From NCBI RefSeq assembly GCF_016587415.1, contig NZ_BNJI01000003.1:1984001-2048000 (forward strand): a DNA stretch of 64,000 bases, in the 5' to 3' direction. Both the position numbers and the translations under genes were made by a program. Within the stretch, counting starts at the first letter, position 1. Each line of letters opens with the position of its first letter. The notes beneath the pieces are model-generated. The model ran no database searches. It had not been told where the DNA came from and worked only from the letters and a program-made list of their open reading frames with translations. Below are positions 35,485 to 45,509 of the stretch, one piece after another. This DNA is from Ktedonobacter sp. SOSP1-85 (GTDB taxonomy: Bacteria; Chloroflexota; Ktedonobacteria; Ktedonobacterales; Ktedonobacteraceae).

Positions 35485-35964
35485 TCTGAACAACGAGCAA
35501 AAGCCAGATTCGCCCCCAGAAAAATGCTTAGCTTATATATCTTCAAGAAACGCAAGAGGTTGTGCTAGAATAGTAGAAAGATTTTACCAAATTCATTACT
35601 AATAGTAATGAAAAAGAAGTAGTATCACCATGAGCGACAAGCAGAAGATACCCTCGTCCACCAAAAAGAGTGCCGGACAGCATCTCAAAGAAGAGCGAGA
35701 GATGCGCGGCTGGTCTCAACAGTACGTTGCCGAGCAACTTGGAGCCGACCGTTACTACCTCAGCAGATGGGAAAATGGCAAGATGCTGCCCAGCCCCTAC
35801 TACCGAGAGAAGCTCTGTGCGCTTTTTGGCAAAAACGCCAGGGAACTGGGCCTCATTTCCCAGGAAACGCCGCTGGAAATGGATACGCTGGAACCTGAGA
35901 GCATTGCTCATGGAAGTAGTGACGATCCTGCCATTCCACCTCCACCGGATGAATCTCGTGCGCT
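35484..35964 (+). repeat. 481-bp duplication of STAND gene promoter and start, copy 1
   Basis: Matches 45029-45509 with five base differences, all upstream of the start codon; the 335 coding bases look identical. It begins at the IS6-B right end and ends mid-codon after GCGCT, with unrelated sequence following. Confidence 0.9.
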
Positions 35965-36196
35965 CTCTTGCGCGGTGCCAGGCGCGTTGCTCATCTCATG
36001 CCTTTCGAGAAGGAAAGAATGGCCCACACCTCTCGTTTTCGGCAACCTGGAGAGACGCAACACCCGTCTCTTTCGAGACTCAATCCTGGGGAACGTACCC
36101 ACCGGGGCGGAGGCTTTTCCTGATGCTCTTCTTGACACTGCTGCTCTTCCTAATGCCGTGCATCCTGTGGTGTCGTGCCGACGCCTCAGCAAATAG
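35630..36196 (+). pseudogene. Truncated XRE-type STAND gene start, fused to foreign sequence
   Basis: The first 112 codons are identical to the STAND NTPase gene at 45175: the N-terminal HTH (GQHLKEEREMRGWSQQYVAE, then YYLSRWENGKMLPSPYYREK) and linker. After ESRAL the frame runs into unrelated codons and stops at 36196. The P-loop is missing. If translated it would make an HTH-only protein that could compete at the full protein's DNA site; that is inference. Confidence 0.8.
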
Positions 36197-36796
36197 CTTG
36201 TACAATGGTTGAATGCGGTAACGTTTTTCCCCGTAGCCCTTCGCTATGGAACCCGTACGTTATTCAGTTCTCAAGGTACTACCGATATATTCACACAGAG
36301 GAGCAAAAAAGTGGAAATGCACGAGATGTAAGGGGTAAAACCAGGACCGCTAACCACTGGGTCTAAAGACCCGTGGCTTGCGCGGGCTCAAGCCCATTTT
36401 CAGTCGTTTACGAGAACTGTTGCCAATCGTTGAGTAGCCGAGTTTCTCCTGAGAAAGCAGGAAGAAAGCACTAAGCGTGATCTGGTGACGTGAAGCGATG
36501 TATGTACTCCCATGGGGCCATCAGACATGCCTGCGCACCACCCATGGCTGTATCTGTAAGGGGCGGACCCCATAGAGCAAATGTCTATGGGGTTAGTAAT
36601 GGCTATAGATAGGATTGGACTTACCGTGGGTCACAGATTCTATTGTAATACGATCATGAACAGAAATATATGTATTTCTGGGGACATCATCAAAAAGACA
36701 TCTCTATGATGATGGGATCTTGTGTCCCCATTTTCTCATCTGAGACATCCTGGAGTTGACCCTGTTTGGTGTGGTCGACGAACGGGACTCTTGTTA
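36197..36796. other. Gene-free region with stem-loop motifs
   Basis: Double stem-loop motif copy B lies at 36354-36394: CCAC-T-GGGTC-TAAA-GACCC-GTGG, then GGCTTG paired with CAAGCC, the same layout as at 17899-17938. A further hairpin CCCCATAGA / TCTATGGGG lies at 36569-36593. No tnpB or other gene was found. Confidence 0.5.
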
Positions 36797-38074
36797 TTAA
36801 CGTTCGGCTTCTGGCAAGAAATTGTTCTCCGACATGGTTCGGACGTCCTCCTCTTCGGGCAGCAATTGAGGTTGTTGCTTGTACCCTAGCAAGGAAAGGA
36901 GCGGTGAAGCCAGCATGGTGGTCACCAGGGCCATAATCACAAGCATAGCAAAGAGAGTAGGAGAGAGAATTTTCAGATCTAAACCAATATTGAGCACAAT
37001 AAGTTCCACCAGTCCACGTGTGTTCATGAGTATACCCAGGGTGAGTGAGTCTTTCCAAGATTCGCCCAACAATCTTGCAGAGGCAAGCGCCCCAGTAATT
37101 TTGCCCGCACATGCAATAACAATGATAATACAGCATATCATCCACAACAGTGGAGTATTGATCAAACTTATCTGCGTACGCAAACCGCTGTAGACAAAGA
37201 ACAGTGGCAGAAACAAGGTCGTATTTACTTGTTCAATGCTTCTGGTAAAGCTCACCAGCTTAGGGCGTCGCGGCAAAATCACTCCCATTAAAAAGGCTCC
37301 AAAGATGGGGTGGATACCAATGGCATTGGTGCAATAAGCAGAGAGCAATAAGAAAATCAGGGGGAGAATCATATGCCCCCCAGGAAGATGCACATGCCGC
37401 TCAAGCCAAACGAGAAGAGGGCGAATCGCCAAGAACATACAGGCAACAAACAGCAGTACCCAAACGAGCGTCGCTACCGCGGCACCGACCCCTTTTGCAT
37501 GCACAATAGCCATGACCAATGCAAGAAGACACCACGCAATCACATCATCTACCGCGGCACACGTAAGAGCTAAGGTACCAATCTTCGTTCCGACTAGCTG
37601 CTTCTCAGATAGGAGACGAGCAAGCACTGGAAAGGCAGTAATGGCCATCGCTGTTCCAATCATAAGAAGAAATGATAGTTTGGTAGCATTCTCCCCTCCA
37701 AAGCCTGCGGGATAGAGGAAGAAAGCAAGCGCAGATCCCAAAACAAACGGGAACACAATGCCGTTCAAAGAAGTTACAATGGCTTTGCGACTTTGACCAA
37801 GCATCAGATGAGTATCCAGGCGTGCCCCCAAAGAGAACATGTAGAGGATCAAACCGATATCGCCAAGGGTTTGCAGAGTGGGAAAAACATTTGTTGGGAA
37901 GATACTGAGCTCAAGGGAGGGAAAAAGAACTCCAAATACTGATGGTCCCAGAACAAGTCCAGCCACAATTTCGCCAATCACCCATTGCTGGCCAACTCCT
38001 CGAAGGAGGGTTCCAAAGAGTTGTACAACGACCAAAATAACAATTAATTCAAGCAGAAGTGGTCCAGTCAGCAT
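36797..38074 (-). CDS. Cation:proton antiporter (CPA2-like)
   Basis: About 425 residues with around 12 membrane helices of the Na+/H+ exchanger family. MLTGPLLLELIVILVVVQLF is helix 1; VVGEIVAGLVLGPSVFG type sequence follows (WVIGEIVAGLVLGPSVFGVL); the ion-binding region with TCAAVDDVIAWCLLA carries the Asp-Asp pair; a later GIHPIFGAFLMGVILPR is conserved. No TrkA-N domain. Start at 38074 has AGGAGGT; an upstream in-frame ATG lies before that site. It lies 164 bp after the FHA gene. Confidence 0.9.
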   Translation of the reverse strand: MLTGPLLLELIVILVVVQLFGTLLRGVGQQWVIGEIVAGLVLGPSVFGVLFPSLELSIFPTNVFPTLQTLGDIGLILYMFSLGARLDTHLMLGQSRKAIVTSLNGIVFPFVLGSALAFFLYPAGFGGENATKLSFLLMIGTAMAITAFPVLARLLSEKQLVGTKIGTLALTCAAVDDVIAWCLLALVMAIVHAKGVGAAVATLVWVLLFVACMFLAIRPLLVWLERHVHLPGGHMILPLIFLLLSAYCTNAIGIHPIFGAFLMGVILPRRPKLVSFTRSIEQVNTTLFLPLFFVYSGLRTQISLINTPLLWMICCIIIVIACAGKITGALASARLLGESWKDSLTLGILMNTRGLVELIVLNIGLDLKILSPTLFAMLVIMALVTTMLASPLLSLLGYKQQPQLLPEEEDVRTMSENNFLPEAER

Positions 38075-38238
38075 ACTACCTCCTATCAAATTAAGAAGAA
38101 GAAAAAGGGAGTCCTCCGAGTGTGAATTTGATACGGGTCAAACGCGCAGAGTAGATGGAGACTCCCTCACGACATCACCCTTTTGCTGGCAGAAGGGAAA
38201 CGAAGTAGCCGCTACTTCTATACGCGGCTACTGGACTC

Positions 38239-40521
38239 CTATGATGGTGACCAGGGTTCGGGCAGTTCGCTTGCTCCAAGCAGGCGGAAGATAACCTTGA
38301 CCGAACCAAAGCTGACCACATCTCCGTCCTGGAGGACTTCTGGCTTGCGCGGGTTTAACACCAACTCGCCCAAGCGTGTCTTATTTCGGCTATTCAGATC
38401 TTCGAGAGAGAAGCACGTTTGCTCGATGTGTATCTGCGCATGCCGACGCGAGACGCTGCTCGATGTATCGAACGGCGTCAGGTCAATCCCTGGCGTGATA
38501 TTACGTTTGGGATCGGCCCGTCCGACAACGACACGATCCTCTTTGATAGCGATGCGTTGCACGACCTGTCCGTTCTGCTGAATATCCAGAAATGCGTAAA
38601 TTTTTGCGCTCTCCGGCGCTACTGGCCCGATGCAGAGTTTCGACCTGATGATCGTCTGCTCCCCCTCTGACAGTTCCTGGTGTATGCTGGATCGGGGCCG
38701 GAGAAGGGTCTGCTCCCCTTCTGCCAATTCCTCATCTAATTTAAGCTTCGCGCTCGCCTGGTTCACCATGGCTGGAAAAGACTTCATGACCGCAAGCAGG
38801 CTCGCCACATGCTCAGGACGCTGGAGAGGGTGTTCGGCCTCAAGTTCCGGCAGGACCGAGAGCACCCTCCCGTTGCGCACGAATAATCTTCTCCAGTTGG
38901 ATGGATCGAGGGGAATGAGGGCATGGCGCCGGCGTCGCGCGGCGCCGATTGCGCTGGCGCGCGCGCTCGTGTCGATACCACTCGCTTTACTGATCTGTTC
39001 GATACGTTCGGCGCCGAAGTTGATCGGGGCCGCCTGGCTGTATTCCTGCGCGCTCACCTGAAGCCAGGCGTAGGTGTCCTCCTTAATGCGATCAGCGAGC
39101 CGGCGAAGGGCATCAGTTGGTAAGGTACCCGCATCCCGCGCCTGCCAATACTCAAGAACGCGGGCGCTGTGCCCAATCATCCCAGTCATCGCTCCACCAC
39201 TGGTCAGAAAGTGACCATTGCCAAAGGAATCGCCAGCGACCACGCCGTTGACCGCAATCAATGGATCATCGCCAACCCGCTCGACAAGGCTGAACAACGT
39301 GGGTCCATAGATCATCTGGACCTTCATCAACTCCTGCCTGGGAATGTCGAGAATCTCTGTGGCTTGCTTGATATAGTAGTCATAGATCAGTTGTTGGTAG
39401 GAAGCGAAGAACTCGGGCGAACCAGGGTCTGTTCCCACTGGAAGGAGTCCCGCCTCGATGGGATCGAAGGTTGTAAAGTCTGGAACCTGAACCAGAACCC
39501 AGCCGACCTCTGGATCATTCTCATGGCCCACAGCGATCTGCCGCACCCAGTATTCCTTGCCATTCTGGTCGAACGCTGAAGAGATTCTCCGCCGTAGGCG
39601 ACCACCTACAAGCACCTCGACCAGGCCCGCCAGAAAATCCGCCTGCGCCACCACTGGCCCATACCCGTCTCCATGGTCAACCTCGACATCATGTTGCTCA
39701 AATCCCAGGCGGTTCGCGTCAGTACTCTTAAATCCCTGGGCGATCATGAACAGTTCGGGAATACCCAGGTCAATGATCTCACTATTTGGCTCCCTCACAC
39801 GAACGAACTGCCCCTTGAAGTCAAATTCCTTGAGACTCTCGATGCGAATCCGCTTCCGACCATCGGGACCATCAATGAAACCCTCACCCTCCTTCGGAAC
39901 CACGCGGTGATGCGTAAACAGTTGGACCCGAGGCTTGCTGTTCGTCTCTCGATCCTTCTGTTCGATCATCTCCAGATAGCGACGCAGCAACTTCTGAATG
40001 GAGGCAGCCTCCGCCTGGAATGTCGACGGGCCATCGAGCACCTCCATCATCGAGGTGCGGATCTTGCGAGGGTCAGGCTGCTCTGGCGGCTTGGGTGGCT
40101 CTAACACCGTAATGACGCGGTTGGGCAGGCCATCGCGCCAGCGGTCATCAATAAATTCGACATTGTGAATGGTTCCCACAATATGCTGGTCCGCGTCAAA
40201 GCCATCGATGATCTCATCGGCGACGATATCTCCAGCGGAAGTATGGGGGCTGTAGAAGCACTCAGCGAGGCGAAATAATCGTCCATCCCCCCGACGAGGC
40301 AACCTGGCCTCGCCATATCGTTCAAGCATCATCTGATCGATCAGGCCAAGTTGGTGATAAAAGTCTGCACGGATATTCCAATGTACGCCAAGGAAGGGAT
40401 CACCACGCATCTCAACACCCACCGCGGTCCGCCCCAGTGCCACAGTCCACAACATGGCCATCATGTTCGTACCGCCCAGACCCAATGCCAGAAAGTCTGG
40501 ATTGCGTATCACGTCGCTCAT
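38239..40521 (-). CDS. FHA-domain protein with N-terminal Rossmann-like oxidoreductase region
   Basis: About 760 residues. The N-terminus has a dinucleotide-binding-like strand-loop (FLALGLGGTNMMAMLWTVAL) and conserved FAD-oxidoreductase-like composition over the first 500 residues. Near the C-terminus (about 660-750) is an FHA domain: VVGRADPKRNITPGIDLTPF, then SSVSRRHAQIHIEQ and the LEDLNSRNKTRLG loop, which binds phosphothreonine. Start at 40521 (MSDVIRN) has AGGAGGG; the longer frame lacks it. A signalling-linked redox role is inference. Confidence 0.72.
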   Translation of the reverse strand: MSDVIRNPDFLALGLGGTNMMAMLWTVALGRTAVGVEMRGDPFLGVHWNIRADFYHQLGLIDQMMLERYGEARLPRRGDGRLFRLAECFYSPHTSAGDIVADEIIDGFDADQHIVGTIHNVEFIDDRWRDGLPNRVITVLEPPKPPEQPDPRKIRTSMMEVLDGPSTFQAEAASIQKLLRRYLEMIEQKDRETNSKPRVQLFTHHRVVPKEGEGFIDGPDGRKRIRIESLKEFDFKGQFVRVREPNSEIIDLGIPELFMIAQGFKSTDANRLGFEQHDVEVDHGDGYGPVVAQADFLAGLVEVLVGGRLRRRISSAFDQNGKEYWVRQIAVGHENDPEVGWVLVQVPDFTTFDPIEAGLLPVGTDPGSPEFFASYQQLIYDYYIKQATEILDIPRQELMKVQMIYGPTLFSLVERVGDDPLIAVNGVVAGDSFGNGHFLTSGGAMTGMIGHSARVLEYWQARDAGTLPTDALRRLADRIKEDTYAWLQVSAQEYSQAAPINFGAERIEQISKASGIDTSARASAIGAARRRRHALIPLDPSNWRRLFVRNGRVLSVLPELEAEHPLQRPEHVASLLAVMKSFPAMVNQASAKLKLDEELAEGEQTLLRPRSSIHQELSEGEQTIIRSKLCIGPVAPESAKIYAFLDIQQNGQVVQRIAIKEDRVVVGRADPKRNITPGIDLTPFDTSSSVSRRHAQIHIEQTCFSLEDLNSRNKTRLGELVLNPRKPEVLQDGDVVSFGSVKVIFRLLGASELPEPWSPS

Positions 40522-40755
40522 AGATCGCGTTACCCTCCTCATGAATATGCATTCAAGTTTGTATATGTTCAAATATCTCTTTTAGTTCATTTACGTTGTT
40601 ACTCATCAGTTTTTGTCCACAACTTTTCAGGGCAGATGTATAGCCCTTTTGAGTGCCTACTTTTGCGCGGAGATCGCTGGAATAGAAAGAATAGGCAATG
40701 TGGCTTGAGCATTCTGCCATTTCAAATAAGCCCAAGCTTACTACGCCGTTCCGAT

Positions 40756-40772
40756 TTTTTGCAACACAGCCC
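40756..40772. repeat. Solo IS6-B terminal repeat
   Basis: TTTTTTGCAACACAGCC is identical to the complement of the IS6-B copy 2 left end. No type-B transposase lies on either side, so it is a scar or a stray end. Confidence 0.45.
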
Positions 40773-40814
40773 TTTTCAGTACACACATTCGTCAGACGAG
40801 AGAACTGGGGTAGC

Positions 40815-41855
40815 TCACTCCGCTGACCAGACCTGGACAGTGGTATCGCGGCTCCCAGAGGCGAGCGTTGAGCCATCAGGCGACCAGGCGACGGCAAAGA
40901 CAAAATCGGAATGTCCACGGTAGGTGAAGACATCTCCTCCATCGAGGGCATTCCATACCTGTACCGTTTTGTCCCAACAGCTTGAAGCGAGACGTTTCCC
41001 ATTGGGAGACCAGGCAACTTGAGACACCATATCTGTTTGTCGGCGATAGGTCAGAACCTGCTTCCCTGTGCTGACTTTCCAGATATGCACTCCTCCCACT
41101 GAGCTGGCGGCGAGTTGTGTTCCATCGGGGGACCAGGCGACGCTGGAGACTGAGGCGGCAGGCCCTTTATAGGCAGCAATCTGGCTCTGCGTCGTCACAT
41201 CCCACATCTGAACCAATTCGTCTCCGCCTGAGGCAAGGCGTTTCCCATCAGGGGACCAGGCCAGGGAAAAGGCAATTGTCCGCCCAATCGTGGCGAGTCG
41301 TTCTCCCTTCGTCGCGTCCCAGATCTGGATGGTCGCATCCTCTGAAGCAAAAGCGATCTTGCTGCCATCGGGAGACCAGACCACGGTGGTCATCACGCCA
41401 GCCAGGACTGGAAAGCGATAGCGCATGTGGCCGTTCCTTGCATCCCAGATCTGGACCGTCAGATCTTCGGAGATCGAGGCGATACGCGTCCCATCGGGAG
41501 ACCAGGCGATTGCCCCAACCTCTGACTTGTGGCCCCGGTAGACCAAGGCTGCTTCGCCAGACGAGGCCTTCCAGATCTGGATGGTGCGATCCACACTGGC
41601 GGAGGCGATGCGCGTTCCATCAGGTGCCCAGGCAACTCCATTGACGAAACCATGATGCCCTCGATAGATGAGGCGAGGATGAGGTGAGGAGACCCACCAT
41701 GCGATTCCTCCTCCAACAACAGCCAATGCTGCTCCTCCGGCAATCCCTCCAAGAACAGCGCGCCGAGAGAGACGTGGGTGGTGCGATCCCGCCTGTTTCT
41801 CTTCTGTTGGGAAGCCATGAGTGGGAGATGACAATGTGTGCTGATTTTCAATCAT
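40815..41855 (-). CDS. WD40-repeat protein with Tat-like signal
   Basis: 346 residues. The N-terminus carries a twin-arginine-like stretch (RLSRRAVLGGIAGGAALAVV) about residue 31, followed by a membrane segment, so it is probably exported or anchored. Seven WD40 blades follow, each with the shape VAWSPDGTRIASAS...VQIW, enough for one closed propeller. It likely acts as a binding scaffold. Close to the TPM and second WD40 gene on the same strand. Confidence 0.9.
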   Translation of the reverse strand: MIENQHTLSSPTHGFPTEEKQAGSHHPRLSRRAVLGGIAGGAALAVVGGGIAWWVSSPHPRLIYRGHHGFVNGVAWAPDGTRIASASVDRTIQIWKASSGEAALVYRGHKSEVGAIAWSPDGTRIASISEDLTVQIWDARNGHMRYRFPVLAGVMTTVVWSPDGSKIAFASEDATIQIWDATKGERLATIGRTIAFSLAWSPDGKRLASGGDELVQMWDVTTQSQIAAYKGPAASVSSVAWSPDGTQLAASSVGGVHIWKVSTGKQVLTYRRQTDMVSQVAWSPNGKRLASSCWDKTVQVWNALDGGDVFTYRGHSDFVFAVAWSPDGSTLASGSRDTTVQVWSAE

Positions 41856-42187
41856 AAGAAACCTTTCTTATCGTTTCAAGGATAATTCAACTGAAACGGG
41901 AGCACTGGCTGGAACACCTCATTGTGAGGTGAGTATCACCGAGAGGTTATCGGCGCACAATCTATGAGCCCTCCATTATCAGGTCTAGCTGTCTCTCAAA
42001 GAGCAGGGCACGTCTCGATAGACACAAAGAGCGTTTCGTACTTGTTGTCATCAGAGGTTCCTTTATGGGTAAGACTGTTTCTGCTTTTTGAGCATTACGT
42101 GCTTGTATATTGCACTCGAATGATTTTTACCTAATGTCCCTTTTATGAGATTATAATCTTTGCAGCACTACCCTCTCTTTAAGCCGG
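41856..42187. other. Intergenic region
   Basis: 332 bp with no convincing frame or motif. It holds the promoter of the WD40 gene (GAAAGG before its ATG). Confidence 0.4.
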
Positions 42188-42864
42188 TTAAAAATTCCCT
42201 GCTGACCCGCCGCCAAAATTGTCTTGCCCGTCTCCATAACGTATCTGCTGGCCTCCCGATGAGGTCTGAGGGGCTACCGGGCGTCCCCCCAATCCGAGGA
42301 GTCGCCTAATGAAACCAACAATGGACCCGAGAATGACGAGAGCTACGACTATACCTAGCAGGATCAGCACCGCTCCCCCGCTCCCGGAACTCGTGCTAGA
42401 AGTGTGGCTTTGGAGCGAGCGTTCCAGTGATTGAATGGCCGCAAGCGTCGCTGAAGTGAAATGATTGCCAGCAGCCGCATTTTTGAAAGCCTGTCCAGCA
42501 GTGGTATATTGCGCCTTGGTCAACGGAACCTGGGAACCCCCACTACAGTGAAGTAGCGATGCACGACATCGATGGCGATCACGATCAACCGTTTGCTGGT
42601 CAGATGAGCACTGATCGTGCGCTGCACAAAACCAGACGCGGTTCCGCTGAAGGTGTTGGTAGTATAGACATCGAGCGGGTAGGCCAGGTTTGAGCCCTCA
42701 CTCATCACCTGCTGAACATTAAGTACTTCTACCGGATCGCTGATGCGCACAGTATCCGCCTGCGCAGGAAGCGATACCGCAAAGAACAGACAACAGGCGG
42801 TGATAAGAGCGAGCAAACTCAAGCTCAGGGAGCGAGACTGCCAGCGAAGCTGTTTTTTTATCAT
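42188..42864 (-). pseudogene. TPM-domain secreted/membrane protein, frameshifted
   Basis: Signal peptide MIKKQLRWQSRS... with a hydrophobic core and PAQA cut site, then a TPM-type domain (DPVEVLNVQQVMSEGSNLAY, KRLIVIAIDVVHRYFTVVG), then a helix (AVLILLGIVVALVILGSIVG) and a glycine-rich tail ending FGGGSAGNF. The two frames meet at a run of five G (minus strand) at 42537-42541; one more G restores GGSQVPLTKAQYTTAG. So likely one 224-residue gene with a 1-base lesion or read error. Confidence 0.82.
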
Positions 42865-43002
42865 GATTTTCTCCTGGTGTGAGATGTGGGCCGCAGAAAA
42901 CGGCACTGGCAGAAGCGAGAGAGTGACTATCAGAGATGATATGGGGATGCGTCCACTAAACGTTATGAAAAACGCTCTCCAGCTTCTGCCATGATGCCTC
43001 CA

Positions 43003-44204
43003 TTAACGAGCTAGCCAGACCTGCGCGGTATGATCGGCGCTGGCTGAAGCAATATACTGGCCATCAGGGGACCAGCTAAGCGAGTAAACATAGTCGTGGT
43101 GGCCGCTATATGTGAACACATTGCCCCCAGTGGTCGCGTCCCAGACTTGCACGGTCTTGTCGTAGCTAGCAGAGGCAATGCGCTTGCCATCGGGAGACCA
43201 GGCAACACTGCTCACACTCGCCTTGTGCCCCTGATAGGTAAAGACCATTTTGCCAGTGCTGGCATCCCAGACCTGAGCGGTCTGATCAACGCCGCCCGAA
43301 GCAATGGATTTCCCATCAGGCGACCAGGCAACCGTGTAGATCTTGTCGGTATGTCCCTTATAGGTAAGGAGCGTTTTGCCGCTTATGGCATCCCAGACCT
43401 GTACGGTGCCATCAAAGCTCCCGGAGGCTAATTTCTTTCCATCGGGCGACCAGGCAACGCTACTCACCGTGTCATGATGTCCCTGATAGGTGAGCACATG
43501 CGCGCCAGTCATGGCATTCCAGATCTGCACGGTCTTGTCATAGCTGGCAGAAGCAATGTATTTCCCGTCAGGCGACCAGGCAAGGGAAAGAATCACATCC
43601 TGATGCCCTTTATAGGTGGTGATTCTCTGCTTGCCAGCGACTTGAATGACATCCACATCATTGCTATTTCCACCGGCTGCGATATATTTCCCGTCAGGCG
43701 ACCAGGCAACCGCATTCATGATGGCATAACCGGTATAGGTCATCTGGTTTTTACCGGTCACGGCATCCCAAACCTGCGCCGAATCGTCGCCAAGTCCGCC
43801 TGCGGAGACGATTCGTTTCCCATCATGGGACCAGGCAACTTGCCAGACCACTGATGAATGTCCTGTGTAGCTATAGGGATGGATATGGAGTGGCGCAATA
43901 GTCGGAATAGGAGCCTGGGTAACATTACCAGCGTGCGTCCCGAGACGCGGCAAGACCAGGAAAAAGACCCCCCTCCAATAAGAGCCAGCAGGACAAGCAC
44001 GCTTATACTTCCAATAAGCCAGGGAGACCGACGTTGCGGTGCCTGAAGATTTCGGCGGTTGTCATATGGCTGCGGGCTCCCTATAGGAGAAGGTGGCGGA
44101 GCATATGCCGCGTTATAGGGTTTTCCACAATTGTTACAGAATGCTTCATGAGCTGCGAGGGCTGTCCCGCATGCAGAACAGACGCGCCTGTCTACTTGAT
44201 ACAT
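43003..44204 (-). pseudogene. Zinc-ribbon, membrane-anchored WD40 protein, frameshifted
   Basis: N-terminal double CxxC ribbon (RRVCSACGTALAAHEAFCNN), a proline-rich linker, a membrane helix (WLIGSISVLVLLALIGGGS), then seven WD40 blades (AWSPDGKYIASASYDKTVQIW and so on). The frame breaks at six G (minus strand, 43968-43973); with one more G the helix continues into VFFLVLPRLGTHAGN and the propeller. About 400 residues if intact. Confidence 0.85.
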
Positions 44205-44260
44205 ACAACTATCCTTTCATAATGCTGTTCTTACGGCAGCAACGCCTCTTCTTTTCGTAC

Positions 44261-44866
44261 TTAAAAGGGCCATTCAGGCAAAACATGCTGGGGTTGCCAG
44301 GCCTGCCGGCGAAGGTACGCCGCCTCTCCTAATACATAGGCTGTCTGGTGCCAAATGATAGAGGAGAGCCACCAGGCTTTCGACCGGTTCGCCAGGAAGC
44401 GCTCCAGCCAGGGGGCGCTCTGCTCTCCTATTACCCCGGTCTCCAAAACCTGACGAAAGTGTTGTGCTGATACCCACTCGTCTAAATCCTCGTCTCGCAA
44501 CGCGTCAACAGTCAGTCGGGTCCGCTGCTCAACATCCGTCCGATACAAACGCAGAGCGGGCAGGTTGATGCGAAGGTTGAAGGCGCGACATTCTTCCGCG
44601 CCCATTAACATGCCAATGTCATGTCGCTCAACCCCCAGGCGGTCAAACCAGCTATACTGTTCAAACACCTGGTACGTATTTTGTTGCAGCATGGTCGCTG
44701 CAATATCTTCCCAGCGTGCACTATGCCAGAGCAGCCAGGCCAGCGAATGTTGATTCTCACCGGGGGCATACCGCAATTGCTCATCGCTTTGCGCAGCCAG
44801 AATCAACTCGTCACCCATTGTGAGCGCCACGTCATACTGCAACAGGAAGAAAGTTCGTGTATCCAT
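44261..44866 (-). CDS. DinB-family protein
   Basis: 201 residues, four-helix DinB/YfiT-like metal-dependent hydrolase fold. LAWLLWHSARWEDIAATMLQ contains the typical His, and WWLSSIIWHQTAYVLGEAAY the last pair (His near residue 178). The gene starts MDTRTFFLLQYDVALTM with a ribosome site GGTGAAAGAAATC. Function unknown, possibly thiol-dependent transfer. Confidence 0.85.
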   Translation of the reverse strand: MDTRTFFLLQYDVALTMGDELILAAQSDEQLRYAPGENQHSLAWLLWHSARWEDIAATMLQQNTYQVFEQYSWFDRLGVERHDIGMLMGAEECRAFNLRINLPALRLYRTDVEQRTRLTVDALRDEDLDEWVSAQHFRQVLETGVIGEQSAPWLERFLANRSKAWWLSSIIWHQTAYVLGEAAYLRRQAWQPQHVLPEWPF

Positions 44867-45028
44867 CGATTTCTTTCACCTATCGCAATGGTGGGCGTCC
44901 CACATCCTGGAAAGGATCGCCTCTCCGCCAACGCCCACCATTCTGTTGTGATGCCCATAGTATGCCTGAGAAAGAGGCCATGATGAGATAGCAGAGAGGT
45001 ATCATAAGAGGGGCAAAGAGGTATCACT

Positions 45029-45509
45029 CTCTGAACAACGAGCAAAAGCCAGATTCGACGCCAGAAAAATGCTTAGCTTACGTATCTTCAAGAAACGCAA
45101 GAGGTTGTGCTAGAATAGTAGAAAGATTTTACCAAATTCATTACTAATAGCAATGAAAAAGAAGTAGTATCACCATGAGCGACAAGCAGAAGATACCCTC
45201 GTCCACCAAAAAGAGTGCCGGACAGCATCTCAAAGAAGAGCGAGAGATGCGCGGCTGGTCTCAACAGTACGTTGCCGAGCAACTTGGAGCCGACCGTTAC
45301 TACCTCAGCAGATGGGAAAATGGCAAGATGCTGCCCAGCCCCTACTACCGAGAGAAGCTCTGTGCGCTTTTTGGCAAAAACGCCAGGGAACTGGGCCTCA
45401 TTTCCCAGGAAACGCCGCTGGAAATGGATACGCTGGAACCTGAGAGCATTGCTCATGGAAGTAGTGACGATCCTGCCATTCCACCTCCACCGGATGAATC
45501 TCGTGCGCT
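45029..45509 (+). repeat. 481-bp duplicated segment, copy 2 (in intact STAND gene)
   Basis: Covers the promoter region and first 112 codons of the STAND gene; see the copy at 35484-35964. Confidence 0.9.

Noticed and set aside
40560..40755. Possible IS6-B body left of the solo terminal repeat
   Set aside because: No transposase codons are visible, so only the repeat itself is reported.
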